A stretch of 64,000 nt of DNA, taken from assembly GCA_017542305.1 (NCBI GenBank), contig JAFXXK010000014.1, positions 1 through 64,000 on the forward strand, read 5' to 3'. A program made the position numbers and the translations under genes. Positions within the stretch are counted from its first letter, which is position 1. The number at the start of each line of letters is the position of its first letter. Under the pieces are notes generated by a model. That model was not told the origin of the DNA. It worked only from the letters and a program-made list of their open reading frames with translations, and made no database searches. This DNA is from a bacterium. Lineage in GTDB: Bacteria > Cyanobacteriota > Vampirovibrionia > Gastranaerophilales > Gastranaerophilaceae. Shown here piece by piece: positions 10,101 to 17,595 of this stretch.

Positions 10101-10972
10101 TCTTTTGTTGTTGTTACATCACCTTGTTTTTCTTCGGTGTAATCGACTGTTTTTCCGTCTTCTTTATAATGAACTGTAGTGTTTGTATTTTCAGTAGTAT
10201 TTGTTGCATCAGTTTTTTCTGTCGCCTGCGCGGTTTCTGTTGCTGTTGTTGCTTCTGAAGTTTCTGTTGCCTGTGCGGTTTCTGTTGATGTTGTTGCGTC
10301 AGTTGTTTCTGTTGCCTGTGCGCTTTCTGCAGCTGTTGCAGTTTCAGTTGTTTCTGCTACCTGTGCGGTTTCTGTTGCTGTTGTTGCTTCTGAAGTTTCT
10401 GTTGCCTGTGCACTTTCAGTAGCTGTTGTTGCTTCTGAGGTTTCTGTTGCCTGTGCACTTTCAGTAGCTGTTGTTGCTTCTGAGGTTTCTGTTGCCTGTG
10501 CGGTTTCTGCAGCTGTTGCAGTTTCAGTTGTTTCTGTTGCCTGCGCGGTTTCTGCAGCTGTTGCAGTTTCAGTTGTTTCTGCTGCCTGCGCGGTTTCTGT
10601 TGCTGTTGCAGTTTCAGTTGTTTCTGTTGCCTGTGCGGTTTCTGCAGCTGTTGCAGTTTCAGTTGTTTCTGTTGCCTGCGCGGTTTCTGCAGCTGTTGCT
10701 GCGTCTGTTGCTTCTGTTTCAGCGGTTTCTACTGACTGTGTGCTCTCTGAATTTGTTGTTGCTTCTGCATCACTGTTTTCAGACATGTCTTTTACATACA
10801 TGTCATATTCGCTTTGACTTATTGAATCATCCCCATCAGTATTGTATTTATCAAAAATAGATTTTAATTCGGCATCATTTTGGACATCAAATTTTTTAAG
10901 TCCAACCAAGAACTTGTTTTGATTAACTTTTCCCGCTGAATTTATTGAATTGTTTCCCGATAATCCTGCCAT
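4160..10972 (-). CDS. Giant modular protein: EF-hand, tandem repeats, LysM, coiled coil, OspF/SpvC-like lyase segment, Fic-like C-terminal domain
   Basis: A 2270-residue multidomain protein with no Sec signal peptide. In order: an EF-hand loop NTDGDDSISQSE (residues 44-55); eleven 15-residue Thr/Ala/Glu/Gln repeats (about 95-259); KEDGKTV-type strand repeats; one LysM (about 403-452), which binds glycan; a helical region; a Gly/Ala-rich hydrophobic stretch (about 710-752); a Lys/Ala/Glu coiled coil (about 996-1128); a segment like the phosphothreonine lyases OspF, SpvC and HopAI1 (about 1165-1335) with K1203-x-H1205, K1233, GKAFTLY ending Y1266, and SYR with R1310; helical repeats (about 1390-1590); a domain with MPWRRGSNG (about 1867) resembling a degenerate Fic motif; and an acidic Asp-rich tail. 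In known lyases the matching Lys and His remove phosphate from MAP-kinase phosphothreonine by beta-elimination. Activity here is inference. A cell-surface protein, effector or polymorphic toxin are all possible. The start has GGTGGAAATTT before ATG. Confidence 0.8.
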   Translation of the reverse strand: MAGLSGNNSINSAGKVNQNKFLVGLKKFDVQNDAELKSIFDKYNTDGDDSISQSEYDMYVKDMSENSDAEATTNSESTQSVETAETEATDAATAAETAQATETTETATAAETAQATETTETATATETAQAAETTETATAAETAQATETTETATAAETAQATETSEATTATESAQATETSEATTATESAQATETSEATTATETAQVAETTETATAAESAQATETTDATTSTETAQATETSEATTATETAQATEKTDATNTTENTNTTVHYKEDGKTVDYTEEKQGDVTTTKDADGRVTKKETEKGQGLKDTVEYEYAEGSNDPSKTTTTKYDGTVIVEENGKKTTTKKDGTVSVAENGVENTTYPDGSKAVTELNENGTAKKQVKTTADGQTHTAEYDENGNTKVVVQNGESISGLAKKFGVSEKSLKEANPDLVKGKNGKEWFNVGENIVVPRTVDADDKALQNRKSSEETKADYAKDEAVREQKREAARAKQAQQANIDNQLKDSMGLKNHVGQGNKITGKYKGGSTGEFTVVGEASNGRTIAKDKKGNYVAISHDGQVLKSQYVQDTAHGVSKKQNNANDTRAQQRETLNGLIKDHNAAQKSFDKQMADDGWAGDVADGVSALWGSDNRATKVRDDLQTSKDNINQLKTAYNQGEAQFNSKFKEIYGVDYNQKNIDNYKKNPTEENYKKAYGTKQKDINSRVENYNQSQQTGAAVVKTGAKIGAGIAVGVATGGAGFVAMGAAAAGTAAASLAIEETDRMKIGQAVSGGGIEFREGTDHGQILKDAAWDGAAVLAGGAVAKGASAMVKGTKVVNAAGKTTEVLTKGQKATKAGATLVGDVATGAAQEKLQTGEVTMTGTMMNAAMSGVGSAAESGLLKKGYEAVKGGMKKTANAVSDGVGNLKSKMSAGSVDADLSASSATSAADISSPKVEVTETPKAKVEEKPNAAVKNESEVKAEDPTVSAVKEENITEATEAAEIKAKQEADAKMAAEAEEAELKAKKEKEAAEAKAQEEAKIKAEEEKIKAEEEAKLKAQEEAKIKAEEEAAAAKAQEAKAKAEAEAKAKAEAEAKAKAEAEAKAKAEAEAKAKAEAEAKAKAEEEAKAKVEAEAKAKAEAEAKAAEVKKQEEIKAKEKANVSESTFKPVKSQEEAEQLYKSKIEDRWLGNATTEDGQPVYWNRGGEPWAYAMYNNGEPIQGTPWKMHLYADSPEEWGNVAQVAMPYMHEHKIGYKTVQDISPDEFQALRDTKTAGGTQSQQGKAFTLYFENEEQFLQAAKDLDARFAESGLKSSGRVANEGQIGDSGFISYRHEGADRGVQYKPDDVTDPYQAMIAKERASVKGENAAADVEVKGKAGEDIAVTDEAKIASDPDVEVVAIDDANAAMVDNAVEVQVVRTPQDAINDIAKVHPEQKAMLEQISHYPNVTAKEIENISVAMAKYPKHAQDIASVVKNRNIKTGTTLSGEPSPDMDVFVGLLEKHPDRKDDLVDFLSVQRKDINDTSNPLENAEDYLTVLDRHPNATQTVKNLAQNPNLGINDIDILTRMSHDSHNPANGEIIRALSDKKYTRDGIQKKLNTIEKYPQLKDVITSDAPAYTLIDNAPANTPVEVTNKRSGIRNNLEQNYAQDMQTLKTTLGDSFYDKVRWEEIIPANASEQEIKSILKELNDESKFFARLDINEYKYGKNAQWAYEMNRISKTAETRIANGEDFDNVISGIARDYRSYDEAGTLANNSVDAIYGGDRRVCSGIYRGIKDPSVSPSGCYVTEFNNKDAYSEYFDKFSKSAKRTRTAPYDDMRLTTVKMEGENSGNMVHPSKEVVDPAMKHVEERYNDLKPLFEKVQQGKQLTSEEIKFADQKIAESYYIMGNAMPWRRGSNGISDIYMRSCYQALGIEQPALRRGVSLDLESFCTDMDDYSKNWSNFFEERPAQNVAKSADNVNAKIENLEGEIGDIAYYDDDLFDNIQSKIDALPDDSKAKTHLQKELNRKIMSGLPTKEEYAMSTAGAAKEDVSVLDAIDDDVTVEVVPQKAQPAAKIVSLSASDKMALAQIGKDVQSAKTVALLEKAQKQLDSMPDCQQKTMLQKQLDKKMAEYNDLEVEVVSGNDAARAREISLEENNRIVAEYDAQVKMETKKLIKEVNKNKEAAKEELIDLAVSDGGDVVKDLIKASDLSPELKEELCQAIDIAQDAHSINSDIRAMNDLAYTEDPLDAAEIINDHSARRMEDMFADAAEVPENKFEPETEDFFSDDSYLADDADDMDNLDDAFDDLDLF
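7590..7985 (-). repeat. Lys/Ala/Glu coiled-coil-encoding repeat region
   Basis: Near-repeated codons for AEAKAKAEAEAKAK-type peptides, plus KAEEEAKIKAEEE variants, encode a long charged helix (about residues 996-1128 of the giant protein). A TolA-like rigid spacer is the likely structural role. The low-complexity composition also opens a long spurious reading frame on the opposite strand. Confidence 0.85.
10196..10690 (-). repeat. Eleven tandem 45-bp units in the giant gene
   Basis: Eleven consecutive 45-bp units encode 15-residue repeats of the form AETAQATETTETATA, with variants such as TESAQATETSEATTA. Units 6 and 7 are identical in protein sequence, which indicates recent duplication. 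Such Thr-rich stalks are typical of extended surface regions and often vary in copy number between strains. Confidence 0.92.
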
Positions 10973-10981
10973 AAATTTCCA

Positions 10982-11020
10982 CCGAATAACAACAACAATT
11001 ATCTATTCGGAAATATTCGG
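10982..11020 (-). promoter_or_regulatory. Repeated CCGAATA elements upstream of the giant gene
   Basis: On the minus strand the heptamer CCGAATA occurs twice as a direct repeat (11014-11020 and 11004-11010), and its complement TATTCGG occurs once more (10982-10988), ending 9 bp before the start codon. The inner pair can form a hairpin that would fold up next to the ribosome-binding site. This is either an operator or a translational control hairpin; the arrangement is visible, the role inferred. Confidence 0.45.
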
Positions 11021-11073
11021 CAAAACTTTAATAAAAATGGCATTTTTACACAAATTTTTACAAATATTTACAA

Positions 11074-13899
11074 TTACAAAACACCATTAAGATATTGACC
11101 GGTAAATGAATTTTTATTTTTAGCTACTTCCTTCGGACTTCCGGTTGCAACAACCGTTCCTCCTGCATTTCCACCCTCGGGGCCAAGATCAATAATATAA
11201 TCCGCAATTTTTATCAAATCAAGATTATGTTCAATTATCAAAATTGTATTTCCCTGATCAGCCAGCTGCTGAATAATTTTAATAAGTTTATCCAAATCGT
11301 ACCAATGCAAACCAACCGATGGTTCGTCCAGCAAGTACAAGGTTTTTCCTGTTGCACGTTTGTTTAATTCGGATGCGAGTTTAATTCTCTGAGCTTCACC
11401 GCCTGACAGTGTTGTTGCACTCTGCCCTAATTTGATATAATCAAGCCCGACATCATACAGGGTTTGGAGTTTATTTCTTATAGAAGGGATGCTGTCGAAG
11501 AATTCCAAAGCCTCTTTTACACTCATATCAAGGACATCGGCAATAGTTTTTCCTTTAAATTTCACTTCTAAAGTTTCCCTGTTATAGCGTTTACCTTTAC
11601 AGACAGGACACTTTACATAAACATCGGATAAGAAGTTCATCTCAATTTTATTAACACCATCACCCTTACAAGCCTCACAACGCCCGCCTTTAACGTTGAA
11701 GCTGAATCTGCCGGGTTTATAGCCTCTGACTTTTGCCTCATTTGTTTTTGCATACAAATCCCTTATATGTGTAAACAAGTCCGTATATGTTGCAGGATTT
11801 GAGCGTGGGGTCCTGCCTATCGGGGACTGATCAATATCAATAATTTTATCTATATTCTCAAATCCCAAAATTTCATCTACCCCTTGCGGCTTCGGACGAT
11901 TACCTCTCAGTTTGTGCAGAGCATACTCATAGATTAAATCCTGCATCAGAGTTGATTTTCCGGAGCCTGACACCCCTGTCAAAACAACAATTTTACCGAG
12001 CGGAATATCTACATCAATATTTTTCAGATTATTCAAATGAGCATTTTTAATCTGTAAAAAGTTCCCGTTACCTTCACGAACATTATCTGGTACCGGAATA
12101 TATCTTGAGCCGTTTAAATACTGACCCGTAAGAGATTTTTTACAATTCATAATATCGTTTAAGCTGCCGGATACAACAATTTCTCCGCCGTTAACTCCGG
12201 CTTTAGGACCGATATCAACAATATAATCCGCATTACGCATAGTTTCTTCATCATGTTCGACAACAATAAGGGTATTTCCGAGATTTCTGAGTTTTAAAAG
12301 AGTTTTTATCAACCTGTCATTATCTCTCTGATGTAAACCTATTGACGGTTCGTCAAGTACATACAGAACACCTGACAACCCGCTGCCAATTTGAGTTGCA
12401 AGACGTATTCTCTGAGCTTCACCGCCTGATAATGTTCCTGCCATACGGGCAAGATTTAGATAACTCAAACCTACATCCTTCATAAATTTTAATCTGGCAC
12501 GAATTTCATCCAGAATTTGTTTTGCGATTTGTAATTTATAAGAATCCAAAACCAGGTACAAATCTTCAATAAATTCCAATTCTTCATCTATTGACATCAG
12601 AGTAAATTCATAAATATTTTTACCCTGAATTGTTACAGCAAGCGGAAACGGTTTCAGTCTGGCACCATTACACTTGGGACATGGGGTAGTTGTCATATAT
12701 TTTTCAATTTCTTCTCTCCAATACTCTCCGTTTGAATCGTGATAACGTTTTTCCAAAAACGGAATTACACCCTCAAATTGACGGTATTTTGTTTCATAGT
12801 AATGGGTGCCAAAACGTTTCACCTTAAGCTTCAAAATATCATCGCTGCCGTTTAATATTATATCCTGCTGCTCTTTTGTCAAATCGCCAAATGGAATATC
12901 CATCGGAATCCCGTAATGAGAACAAACAGACTTCAACATATCATCATAATAATCCGTAGAAGTTCTTGACCATGGATAAATTGCTCCGTCATTTAAACTT
13001 TTCTTTTTATCCGGAACTACCAAATTCGGGTCAATAACAAAATCCGCGCCTAGCCCTGAACATCTTTCACAAGCACCATAAGGAGCATTAAATGAGAAAA
13101 TTCTCGGAGCAAGCTCCTCAAAACTCAAACCGCATTTAGGACAGGAAAGTTTTTCACTGAATATTATTTCTTCTTTACGGGAAACAACATCAACTATAGC
13201 AATACCATCCGCTTTTTTTAAGGCAATCTGAACACTGTCCGCAATACGGGATTGAGCAGAATCTTTTACAACAACACGGTCAACAACAACATTTATATCG
13301 TGTTTTTTCGTTTTTTCAAGTTCTATATCATCCTCATCAAGATTATAAATTTCTCCGTCAACTTTTACCCTGACAAAACCTTCCTGCTGTAGCTCCTTAA
13401 ATAAAGAAGAATATTCACCCTTTTTACTTCTGACAACCGGAGCAAGAATCTGAATTTTTTCACCTTCACCGAGTTTTAGAATACTGTTTACAATTTCATC
13501 AATTGACTGCGGTTTAATTTCATCCCCGCAATTCGGACAATGAGGAGTTCCTGCTCTTGCATACAATAATCTTAAATAGTCATAGATTTCCGTAACCGTG
13601 CCAACGGTAGAACGAGGATTATTACTTGTTGCCTTTTGGTCAATTGAAATTGCCGGAGAAAGACCGTCAATATATTCAACATCAGGTTTATCAAGCTGAC
13701 CCAAGAATTGTCTTGCATAAGTCGAGAGGCTTTCTACATATCGTCTTTGTCCTTCCGCAAAAATTGTATCAAAGGCAAGCGAAGATTTGCCCGAACCTGA
13801 AACACCGGTAAAAACAATCAATTCGTTTTTTGGTAATTCCAGTGAAACATTTTTTAAATTATTTTCTTTTGCTCCCTTAATTACAATTTTGTCTAGCAT
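11074..13899 (-). CDS. uvrA: UvrABC excision nuclease subunit A
   Basis: UvrA is the damage-sensing ATPase of nucleotide excision repair and loads UvrB at bulky lesions. The 941-residue product matches the usual length of about 940. Both ABC modules are complete: Walker A GVSGSGKSS (near residue 31) and GVSGSGKST (near 640), and signatures LSGGEAQRIRLA and LSGGEAQRIKLA. Zinc-binding Cys pairs CPNC, CPKC, CERC, CEAC and CPVC are present. I start at the ATG at 13899 (MLDKIVIKGAKENN). An upstream in-frame TTG would add six residues. No strong Shine-Dalgarno is visible. It stands alone, with uvrB and uvrC not in the window. Confidence 0.98.
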   Translation of the reverse strand: MLDKIVIKGAKENNLKNVSLELPKNELIVFTGVSGSGKSSLAFDTIFAEGQRRYVESLSTYARQFLGQLDKPDVEYIDGLSPAISIDQKATSNNPRSTVGTVTEIYDYLRLLYARAGTPHCPNCGDEIKPQSIDEIVNSILKLGEGEKIQILAPVVRSKKGEYSSLFKELQQEGFVRVKVDGEIYNLDEDDIELEKTKKHDINVVVDRVVVKDSAQSRIADSVQIALKKADGIAIVDVVSRKEEIIFSEKLSCPKCGLSFEELAPRIFSFNAPYGACERCSGLGADFVIDPNLVVPDKKKSLNDGAIYPWSRTSTDYYDDMLKSVCSHYGIPMDIPFGDLTKEQQDIILNGSDDILKLKVKRFGTHYYETKYRQFEGVIPFLEKRYHDSNGEYWREEIEKYMTTTPCPKCNGARLKPFPLAVTIQGKNIYEFTLMSIDEELEFIEDLYLVLDSYKLQIAKQILDEIRARLKFMKDVGLSYLNLARMAGTLSGGEAQRIRLATQIGSGLSGVLYVLDEPSIGLHQRDNDRLIKTLLKLRNLGNTLIVVEHDEETMRNADYIVDIGPKAGVNGGEIVVSGSLNDIMNCKKSLTGQYLNGSRYIPVPDNVREGNGNFLQIKNAHLNNLKNIDVDIPLGKIVVLTGVSGSGKSTLMQDLIYEYALHKLRGNRPKPQGVDEILGFENIDKIIDIDQSPIGRTPRSNPATYTDLFTHIRDLYAKTNEAKVRGYKPGRFSFNVKGGRCEACKGDGVNKIEMNFLSDVYVKCPVCKGKRYNRETLEVKFKGKTIADVLDMSVKEALEFFDSIPSIRNKLQTLYDVGLDYIKLGQSATTLSGGEAQRIKLASELNKRATGKTLYLLDEPSVGLHWYDLDKLIKIIQQLADQGNTILIIEHNLDLIKIADYIIDLGPEGGNAGGTVVATGSPKEVAKNKNSFTGQYLNGVL

Positions 13900-13947
13900 A
13901 ACTACATGATTACACAAAAATTTTTATTGACAAATTATAAGGAACAA

Positions 13948-14415
13948 TTACTTTAATAACAATATTAATATATTAACTATTAATACTGCTGCAATTATTA
14001 TTACCCAAAAAGAAATAAAATCAGAAGCCTTTCCTGGGTTATATGCTTCAATATCGGCATTTATCCTGACATAAGGTTCAAGTTGCTTTAAAACCTTATA
14101 TATCAAGCCCTTTGAATTAAATGAACATTTTTCAACACTGCCGTCTTTCAAATATATCACCATATCCGTCATATACTGATATATAGCATACCTTGTGAAC
14201 ATTTTTTCCGTTACGGAAGGCTGTTCTCCCTCAAGAACATCAATATAATTAACATCCATCATTAATATACGCTTCTTATTTATGTATATACTTTTATTTG
14301 GTATATCAAGTTTGCAGACATCAAAATTTAAAGAATATTTTTTGAGAACCTTAAATTGCCAGCCCAAAAATAAGCATAAAAATAAAAAAGCAACCAAAAC
14401 CATAAATACAGGCAT
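13948..14415 (-). CDS. Unknown small membrane protein, translated with folP
   Basis: The 155-residue product has an N-terminal hydrophobic segment (about residues 3-20), a soluble middle with DIPNKSIYINKKRILMMDV and VIYLKDGSVEKC, and a C-terminal membrane segment (VIIIAAVLIVNILILLL). The N-in/C-in hairpin layout around a cytoplasmic or periplasmic PH-like beta domain is a guess. The start at 14415 has AAAGGAG in the 10-nt gap after the folP stop, so it is probably in the folP operon. No function can be assigned. Confidence 0.8.
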   Translation of the reverse strand: MPVFMVLVAFLFLCLFLGWQFKVLKKYSLNFDVCKLDIPNKSIYINKKRILMMDVNYIDVLEGEQPSVTEKMFTRYAIYQYMTDMVIYLKDGSVEKCSFNSKGLIYKVLKQLEPYVRINADIEAYNPGKASDFISFWVIIIAAVLIVNILILLLK

Positions 14416-14425
14416 TTTTTCTCCT

Positions 14426-15565
14426 TTAAGATAACATATCAAGTAGCATCCTATGTAATTTTACGTTATGAACCCTTATTATGTCAACTTTATTTTCAAC
14501 AGCTATAGCATTTAAAGCAACAGAAAAAATATCCTTTGTGTCATTGTCCGCATCAGGCATATTTAATAAACTTTTCCTTGATAAACCAATCAAAACAGGA
14601 TAGTCTAATGTTTTTAACTCCCCGATACGTCTGATTATCTCGAAATTATTTTCTCTTGTTTTGCCAAATCCAATACCCGGGTCAATTATTATATTTTCCT
14701 TCTTAATACCTTTTGACAATGCATAGCTGATTTTATTATCCAAATCCGTAAATATTTCATCCATCAAATTTGAATATACCGGATTAATTTGCATAATTTC
14801 CGGATCACCCTTTGAATGTTGAATAACAACAGGACACTCATAATCAGCTAATATCTCCGCCATTTTGTCATCAAAAGTCAAACCCGAAACATCATTTATT
14901 GCAGTAGCCCCTGCATCAAGACATTTTGCAGCAACTTTTGCACTTCTGGTATCAATACTTACAGGAATATCAATCTTGTTATCTCTTATATAATCCAATA
15001 CAGGGATTAATTTGTGTAATTGTTTGGCAGGTGAAACCGGCTTTGAAAAAGGTTTTGTAGATTCAGCACCAATATCAATAATATCCGCCCCGTCATCTAT
15101 AAGTTTATGTAAATGCTTTACGGCATCCTCAAAATTTTCATATAAACCGCCATCAGAAAATGAGTCCGGAGAAACATTCAGAATACCCATAATTTTGGTT
15201 TCTGAATTTGCATTATCGTTTGCAATACACTGTTCAATTTGCCGTCCGAGTTTTCTTAACCCGAAAGGCTGAATACCCAATTTTACGGATATCTTTTGAA
15301 GCTGAGAAATACTGCCCCCCAATATACAATCCGCACTGTCTATCATTCCGGTAATAGTATTCCTCGGAGTTGCACAATCCGCTCCGACAGACAGAGCTAA
15401 TTGTTTTAAGATATTTGCCTGAGCCGCCGTCAATCCGAATATCTTATAATTTTTATATCTGAATTTATCAGACATCTGAGCGGCATAACTTCTGTCATAC
15501 TCTATATCATTAAGTTCTCTCAACAAATTATCTGTTTTTAATTCTTTAATAAGAAATTTTTTCAT
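14426..15565 (-). CDS. folP: Dihydropteroate synthase with an N-terminal extension
   Basis: Condenses hydroxymethyl-dihydropterin pyrophosphate with p-aminobenzoate in folate synthesis, the step blocked by sulfonamides. The TIM-barrel core starts near residue 122 with MGILNVSPDSFSDGG and continues with DIGAESTKP, SIDTRSAKVA, INDVSGL, IIDPGIGFGKT, GLSRKS and a final IIRVHNV, covering the pterin and phosphate sites. The first 120 residues are additional to the 260-280-residue classical enzyme. They contain LTAAQANILKQLALSVGADCATPR and resemble the N-terminal domain found in some clostridial and related enzymes. The -10 box TAATAT lies 6 nt before the ATG (15572-15577), so the mRNA is probably leaderless. 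Confidence 0.95.
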   Translation of the reverse strand: MKKFLIKELKTDNLLRELNDIEYDRSYAAQMSDKFRYKNYKIFGLTAAQANILKQLALSVGADCATPRNTITGMIDSADCILGGSISQLQKISVKLGIQPFGLRKLGRQIEQCIANDNANSETKIMGILNVSPDSFSDGGLYENFEDAVKHLHKLIDDGADIIDIGAESTKPFSKPVSPAKQLHKLIPVLDYIRDNKIDIPVSIDTRSAKVAAKCLDAGATAINDVSGLTFDDKMAEILADYECPVVIQHSKGDPEIMQINPVYSNLMDEIFTDLDNKISYALSKGIKKENIIIDPGIGFGKTRENNFEIIRRIGELKTLDYPVLIGLSRKSLLNMPDADNDTKDIFSVALNAIAVENKVDIIRVHNVKLHRMLLDMLS

Positions 15566-15571
15566 AGCAAT

Positions 15572-15577
15572 ATATTA
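15572..15577 (-). promoter_or_regulatory. -10 box 6 nt before the folP start codon
   Basis: TAATAT on the minus strand is followed by six bases and the ATG. A TTGTTT about 16 bp further upstream, overlapping the neighbouring terminator's T-run, may serve as -35. The predicted start site coincides with the A of ATG. Confidence 0.55.
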
Positions 15578-15600
15578 ACATATACATGATAAAAAACAAA

Positions 15601-15630
15601 AAAACAGGAAGCCTTTCGACTTCCTGTTTT
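15601..15630 (-). terminator. Rho-independent terminator of the prepilin gene
   Basis: Inverted repeat AAAACAGGAAG/CTTCCTGTTTT with an 8-nt loop, followed on the minus strand by a long T-run. It ends the prepilin gene transcript just before the folP promoter. Confidence 0.85.
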
Positions 15631-15649
15631 CATATCAGTTAAATATTGA

Positions 15650-16219
15650 CTATTTACCTTTGTACATAACTGCTCTTGCAGCATGAGAGTTCGGTGCAAC
15701 AGTCTGATCATATAATTTGATCGGGAATCTGTCGGTAGGGCTTGTAACCTTACAAGAATCACCATTAGTATTAGCATCACAAGATACTATAGTATTAGGA
15801 TTCTTTTCACCGTTAACGTCTAACAATGCTTTACAAGGAGCTGCTGCTGTACATTGTTTTTCACCTGTAGCAAATGAAACTGACATACCATCGTTGAAGT
15901 AGAATGTGTAGTTGCCGCTAAAGCTTGTAGTATCTTTCTTAGCAACATTCATTCTGTTGATGATGATAGCTGAAAGTGATTTATCAGTAGTAGCTTGTGA
16001 AGTTGCATCTGCTTGTGATAAATCAAAGTCATCTAACGCAATGTTCATAACAACTGCTTGAGACAATACAGATAAGCCTTTTTTGTAAGCTGCTCTGTAC
16101 TGAGCACCTTGAGTTGAGTTCAACAATGTAGGCATTGTCATTGCTGCTACAACACCGATGATACCCAAAGTAATCAATACTTCGGCCAAAGTAAACGCAT
16201 TTTTGCTTCCTTTAAACAT
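15650..16219 (-). CDS. Prepilin-like protein (type IV pilin / pseudopilin head)
   Basis: The 189-residue product carries the class III signal SKNA|FTLAEVLITLGIIGVV, where a prepilin peptidase would cut before Phe and methylate it, then a hydrophobic assembly helix and MPTLLNSTQ. The residue before the cut is Ala rather than the usual Gly. The C-terminal globular part has TFYFNDGMSVSFA, paired cysteines and LLDVNGEKNPN, a layout of DUF-type minor pilins with a 'DxNG..PN' motif. GGAGG precedes the ATG. It has its own consensus promoter and terminator, so it is monocistronic. No assembly ATPase or peptidase is nearby. Confidence 0.88.
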   Translation of the reverse strand: MFKGSKNAFTLAEVLITLGIIGVVAAMTMPTLLNSTQGAQYRAAYKKGLSVLSQAVVMNIALDDFDLSQADATSQATTDKSLSAIIINRMNVAKKDTTSFSGNYTFYFNDGMSVSFATGEKQCTAAAPCKALLDVNGEKNPNTIVSCDANTNGDSCKVTSPTDRFPIKLYDQTVAPNSHAARAVMYKGK

Positions 16220-16255
16220 AAAAATTATCCTCCGTTAATTAAATGGTTCCACTTT

Positions 16256-16284
16256 ATTTTAACATATTTTGTCAACAGTGTCAA
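16256..16284 (-). promoter_or_regulatory. Consensus promoter of the prepilin gene
   Basis: On the minus strand TTGACA (16279-16284), a 17-bp spacer and TAAAAT (16256-16261). It is one of the strongest promoters in the window, suggesting abundant product. Confidence 0.85.
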
Positions 16285-16335
16285 GACATGTACTCTTTTT
16301 TATATGTAGAAGTTTTAACAAATATAACAATTTAT

Positions 16336-17586
16336 TTACAATAAATCCTTGTGATGAAACACTTTCAAACCGTTTGCATAATCTCCGACAATATGTCCCT
16401 GTCCGGTGAGTTTGTATTTATATATTGTTAAACCTTCCAAACCTACAGGGCCTCTGGCATGTGTTTTATTGGTGGAAATTCCGACTTCTGCACCAAATCC
16501 ATATCTGAAACCGTCGGCAAAACGGGTAGAAACATTCCAATATACGCCTGCCGAATCCACTCTATTCATGAACATTTCAGCGTTATTTTTATCTGTTGTA
16601 ATAATAGCATCGGTATGCCCTGAGCCAAATGTATTTATATGCTCTATAGCATCTTCAAGATTCTTAACAAATTTATATGCCAAAATCTTGTCCCCATATT
16701 CAAAAGCCCAGCTATCGGGATTTGAAATAAGCTTTATATCAGACAACTCCAACGCTCCCATTAATGCTTCCGTCTGCGGGAAATCCTTGTGAATAAGCAG
16801 AGTTTCTACAGAATTACATGCACTCGGATACTGGGTTTTAGCATCAATAACAACCTTTTGAGCCATACCTAAATCAGCTGATTCATCTATAAATATATGA
16901 CAAATTCCGTCAGCATGCCCGAGAACAGGAATTTTCGTATTTTCTTTAATAAATTTAACAAGACTGTTTCCGCCTCTTGGAATTATCAGGTTAATATATT
17001 TATCACACTTCAACATTTCTCCGACATCATCACGGGTAAAAACCTGATTTAAAACATTTTTTGGAAATCCGTCAACTTTATCAAGTGCAGCTTTAATAAC
17101 AGACATTATTTTTTTATTTGTATTAACGGATTCCTTTCCGCCTTTCAGAATAACCGCATTTGATGATTTTATTGCCAAAGCGGAAATTTGGGCAATTACA
17201 TCGGGACGAGCCTCAAAGATTATTCCCAATACCCCGATAGGACAAGATACTTTGTATAAAGTTAAACCATCATCTAATTCTCTGACTAACAACTTTTTAT
17301 TGACGGGATCAGGTAATTTTGCAATATCTCTGATACCTTTTACCATATCTCTTAATTTGTTTTCATCCAACTTCAGGCGGTTAAAAGTAGATTTTGTAAT
17401 CTCGCCGGACGTAACAAGAGTTTCAGCAGCATCCAAATCAAGTTTATTTGCATCAAAAATTTCCTCTTTTGCTGCATCTATATCATCTGCAATTTTTAAT
17501 AGCGCATCATTCTTGATTTCTTCTTTTAAGTCAGCAATTTCAAGACTTGCCGTCTTTGCATTTTTAGCAATTTCTACAAAATCCAT
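16336..17586 (-). CDS. proA: Gamma-glutamyl phosphate reductase
   Basis: Second step of proline synthesis: NADPH-dependent reduction of gamma-glutamyl phosphate to glutamate semialdehyde. The 416-residue product matches the family's length. It shows the aldehyde-dehydrogenase-like fold with GVLGIIFEARPDV, the NAD-site region SNAVILKGGKES, LIIPRGGNSL, and the catalytic cysteine in QYPSACNSVETLL. The C-terminal EVGISTNKTHARGPVGLEGLT block is diagnostic. AGGAG precedes the ATG 9 nt after the proB stop, so proB and proA form an operon and their products probably channel the unstable phosphate. Confidence 0.97.
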   Translation of the reverse strand: MDFVEIAKNAKTASLEIADLKEEIKNDALLKIADDIDAAKEEIFDANKLDLDAAETLVTSGEITKSTFNRLKLDENKLRDMVKGIRDIAKLPDPVNKKLLVRELDDGLTLYKVSCPIGVLGIIFEARPDVIAQISALAIKSSNAVILKGGKESVNTNKKIMSVIKAALDKVDGFPKNVLNQVFTRDDVGEMLKCDKYINLIIPRGGNSLVKFIKENTKIPVLGHADGICHIFIDESADLGMAQKVVIDAKTQYPSACNSVETLLIHKDFPQTEALMGALELSDIKLISNPDSWAFEYGDKILAYKFVKNLEDAIEHINTFGSGHTDAIITTDKNNAEMFMNRVDSAGVYWNVSTRFADGFRYGFGAEVGISTNKTHARGPVGLEGLTIYKYKLTGQGHIVGDYANGLKVFHHKDLL

Positions 17587-17595
17587 TATTTTCTC

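Noticed and set aside
10196..10690. CRISPR-like regular repeats
   Set aside because: The units are contiguous 45-bp coding repeats in frame, with no spacers between them.
10179..10817. Two long overlapping open frames on the plus strand with Val/Ala and Leu/Phe repeats
   Set aside because: They are the opposite-strand shadows of the 45-bp tandem repeats.
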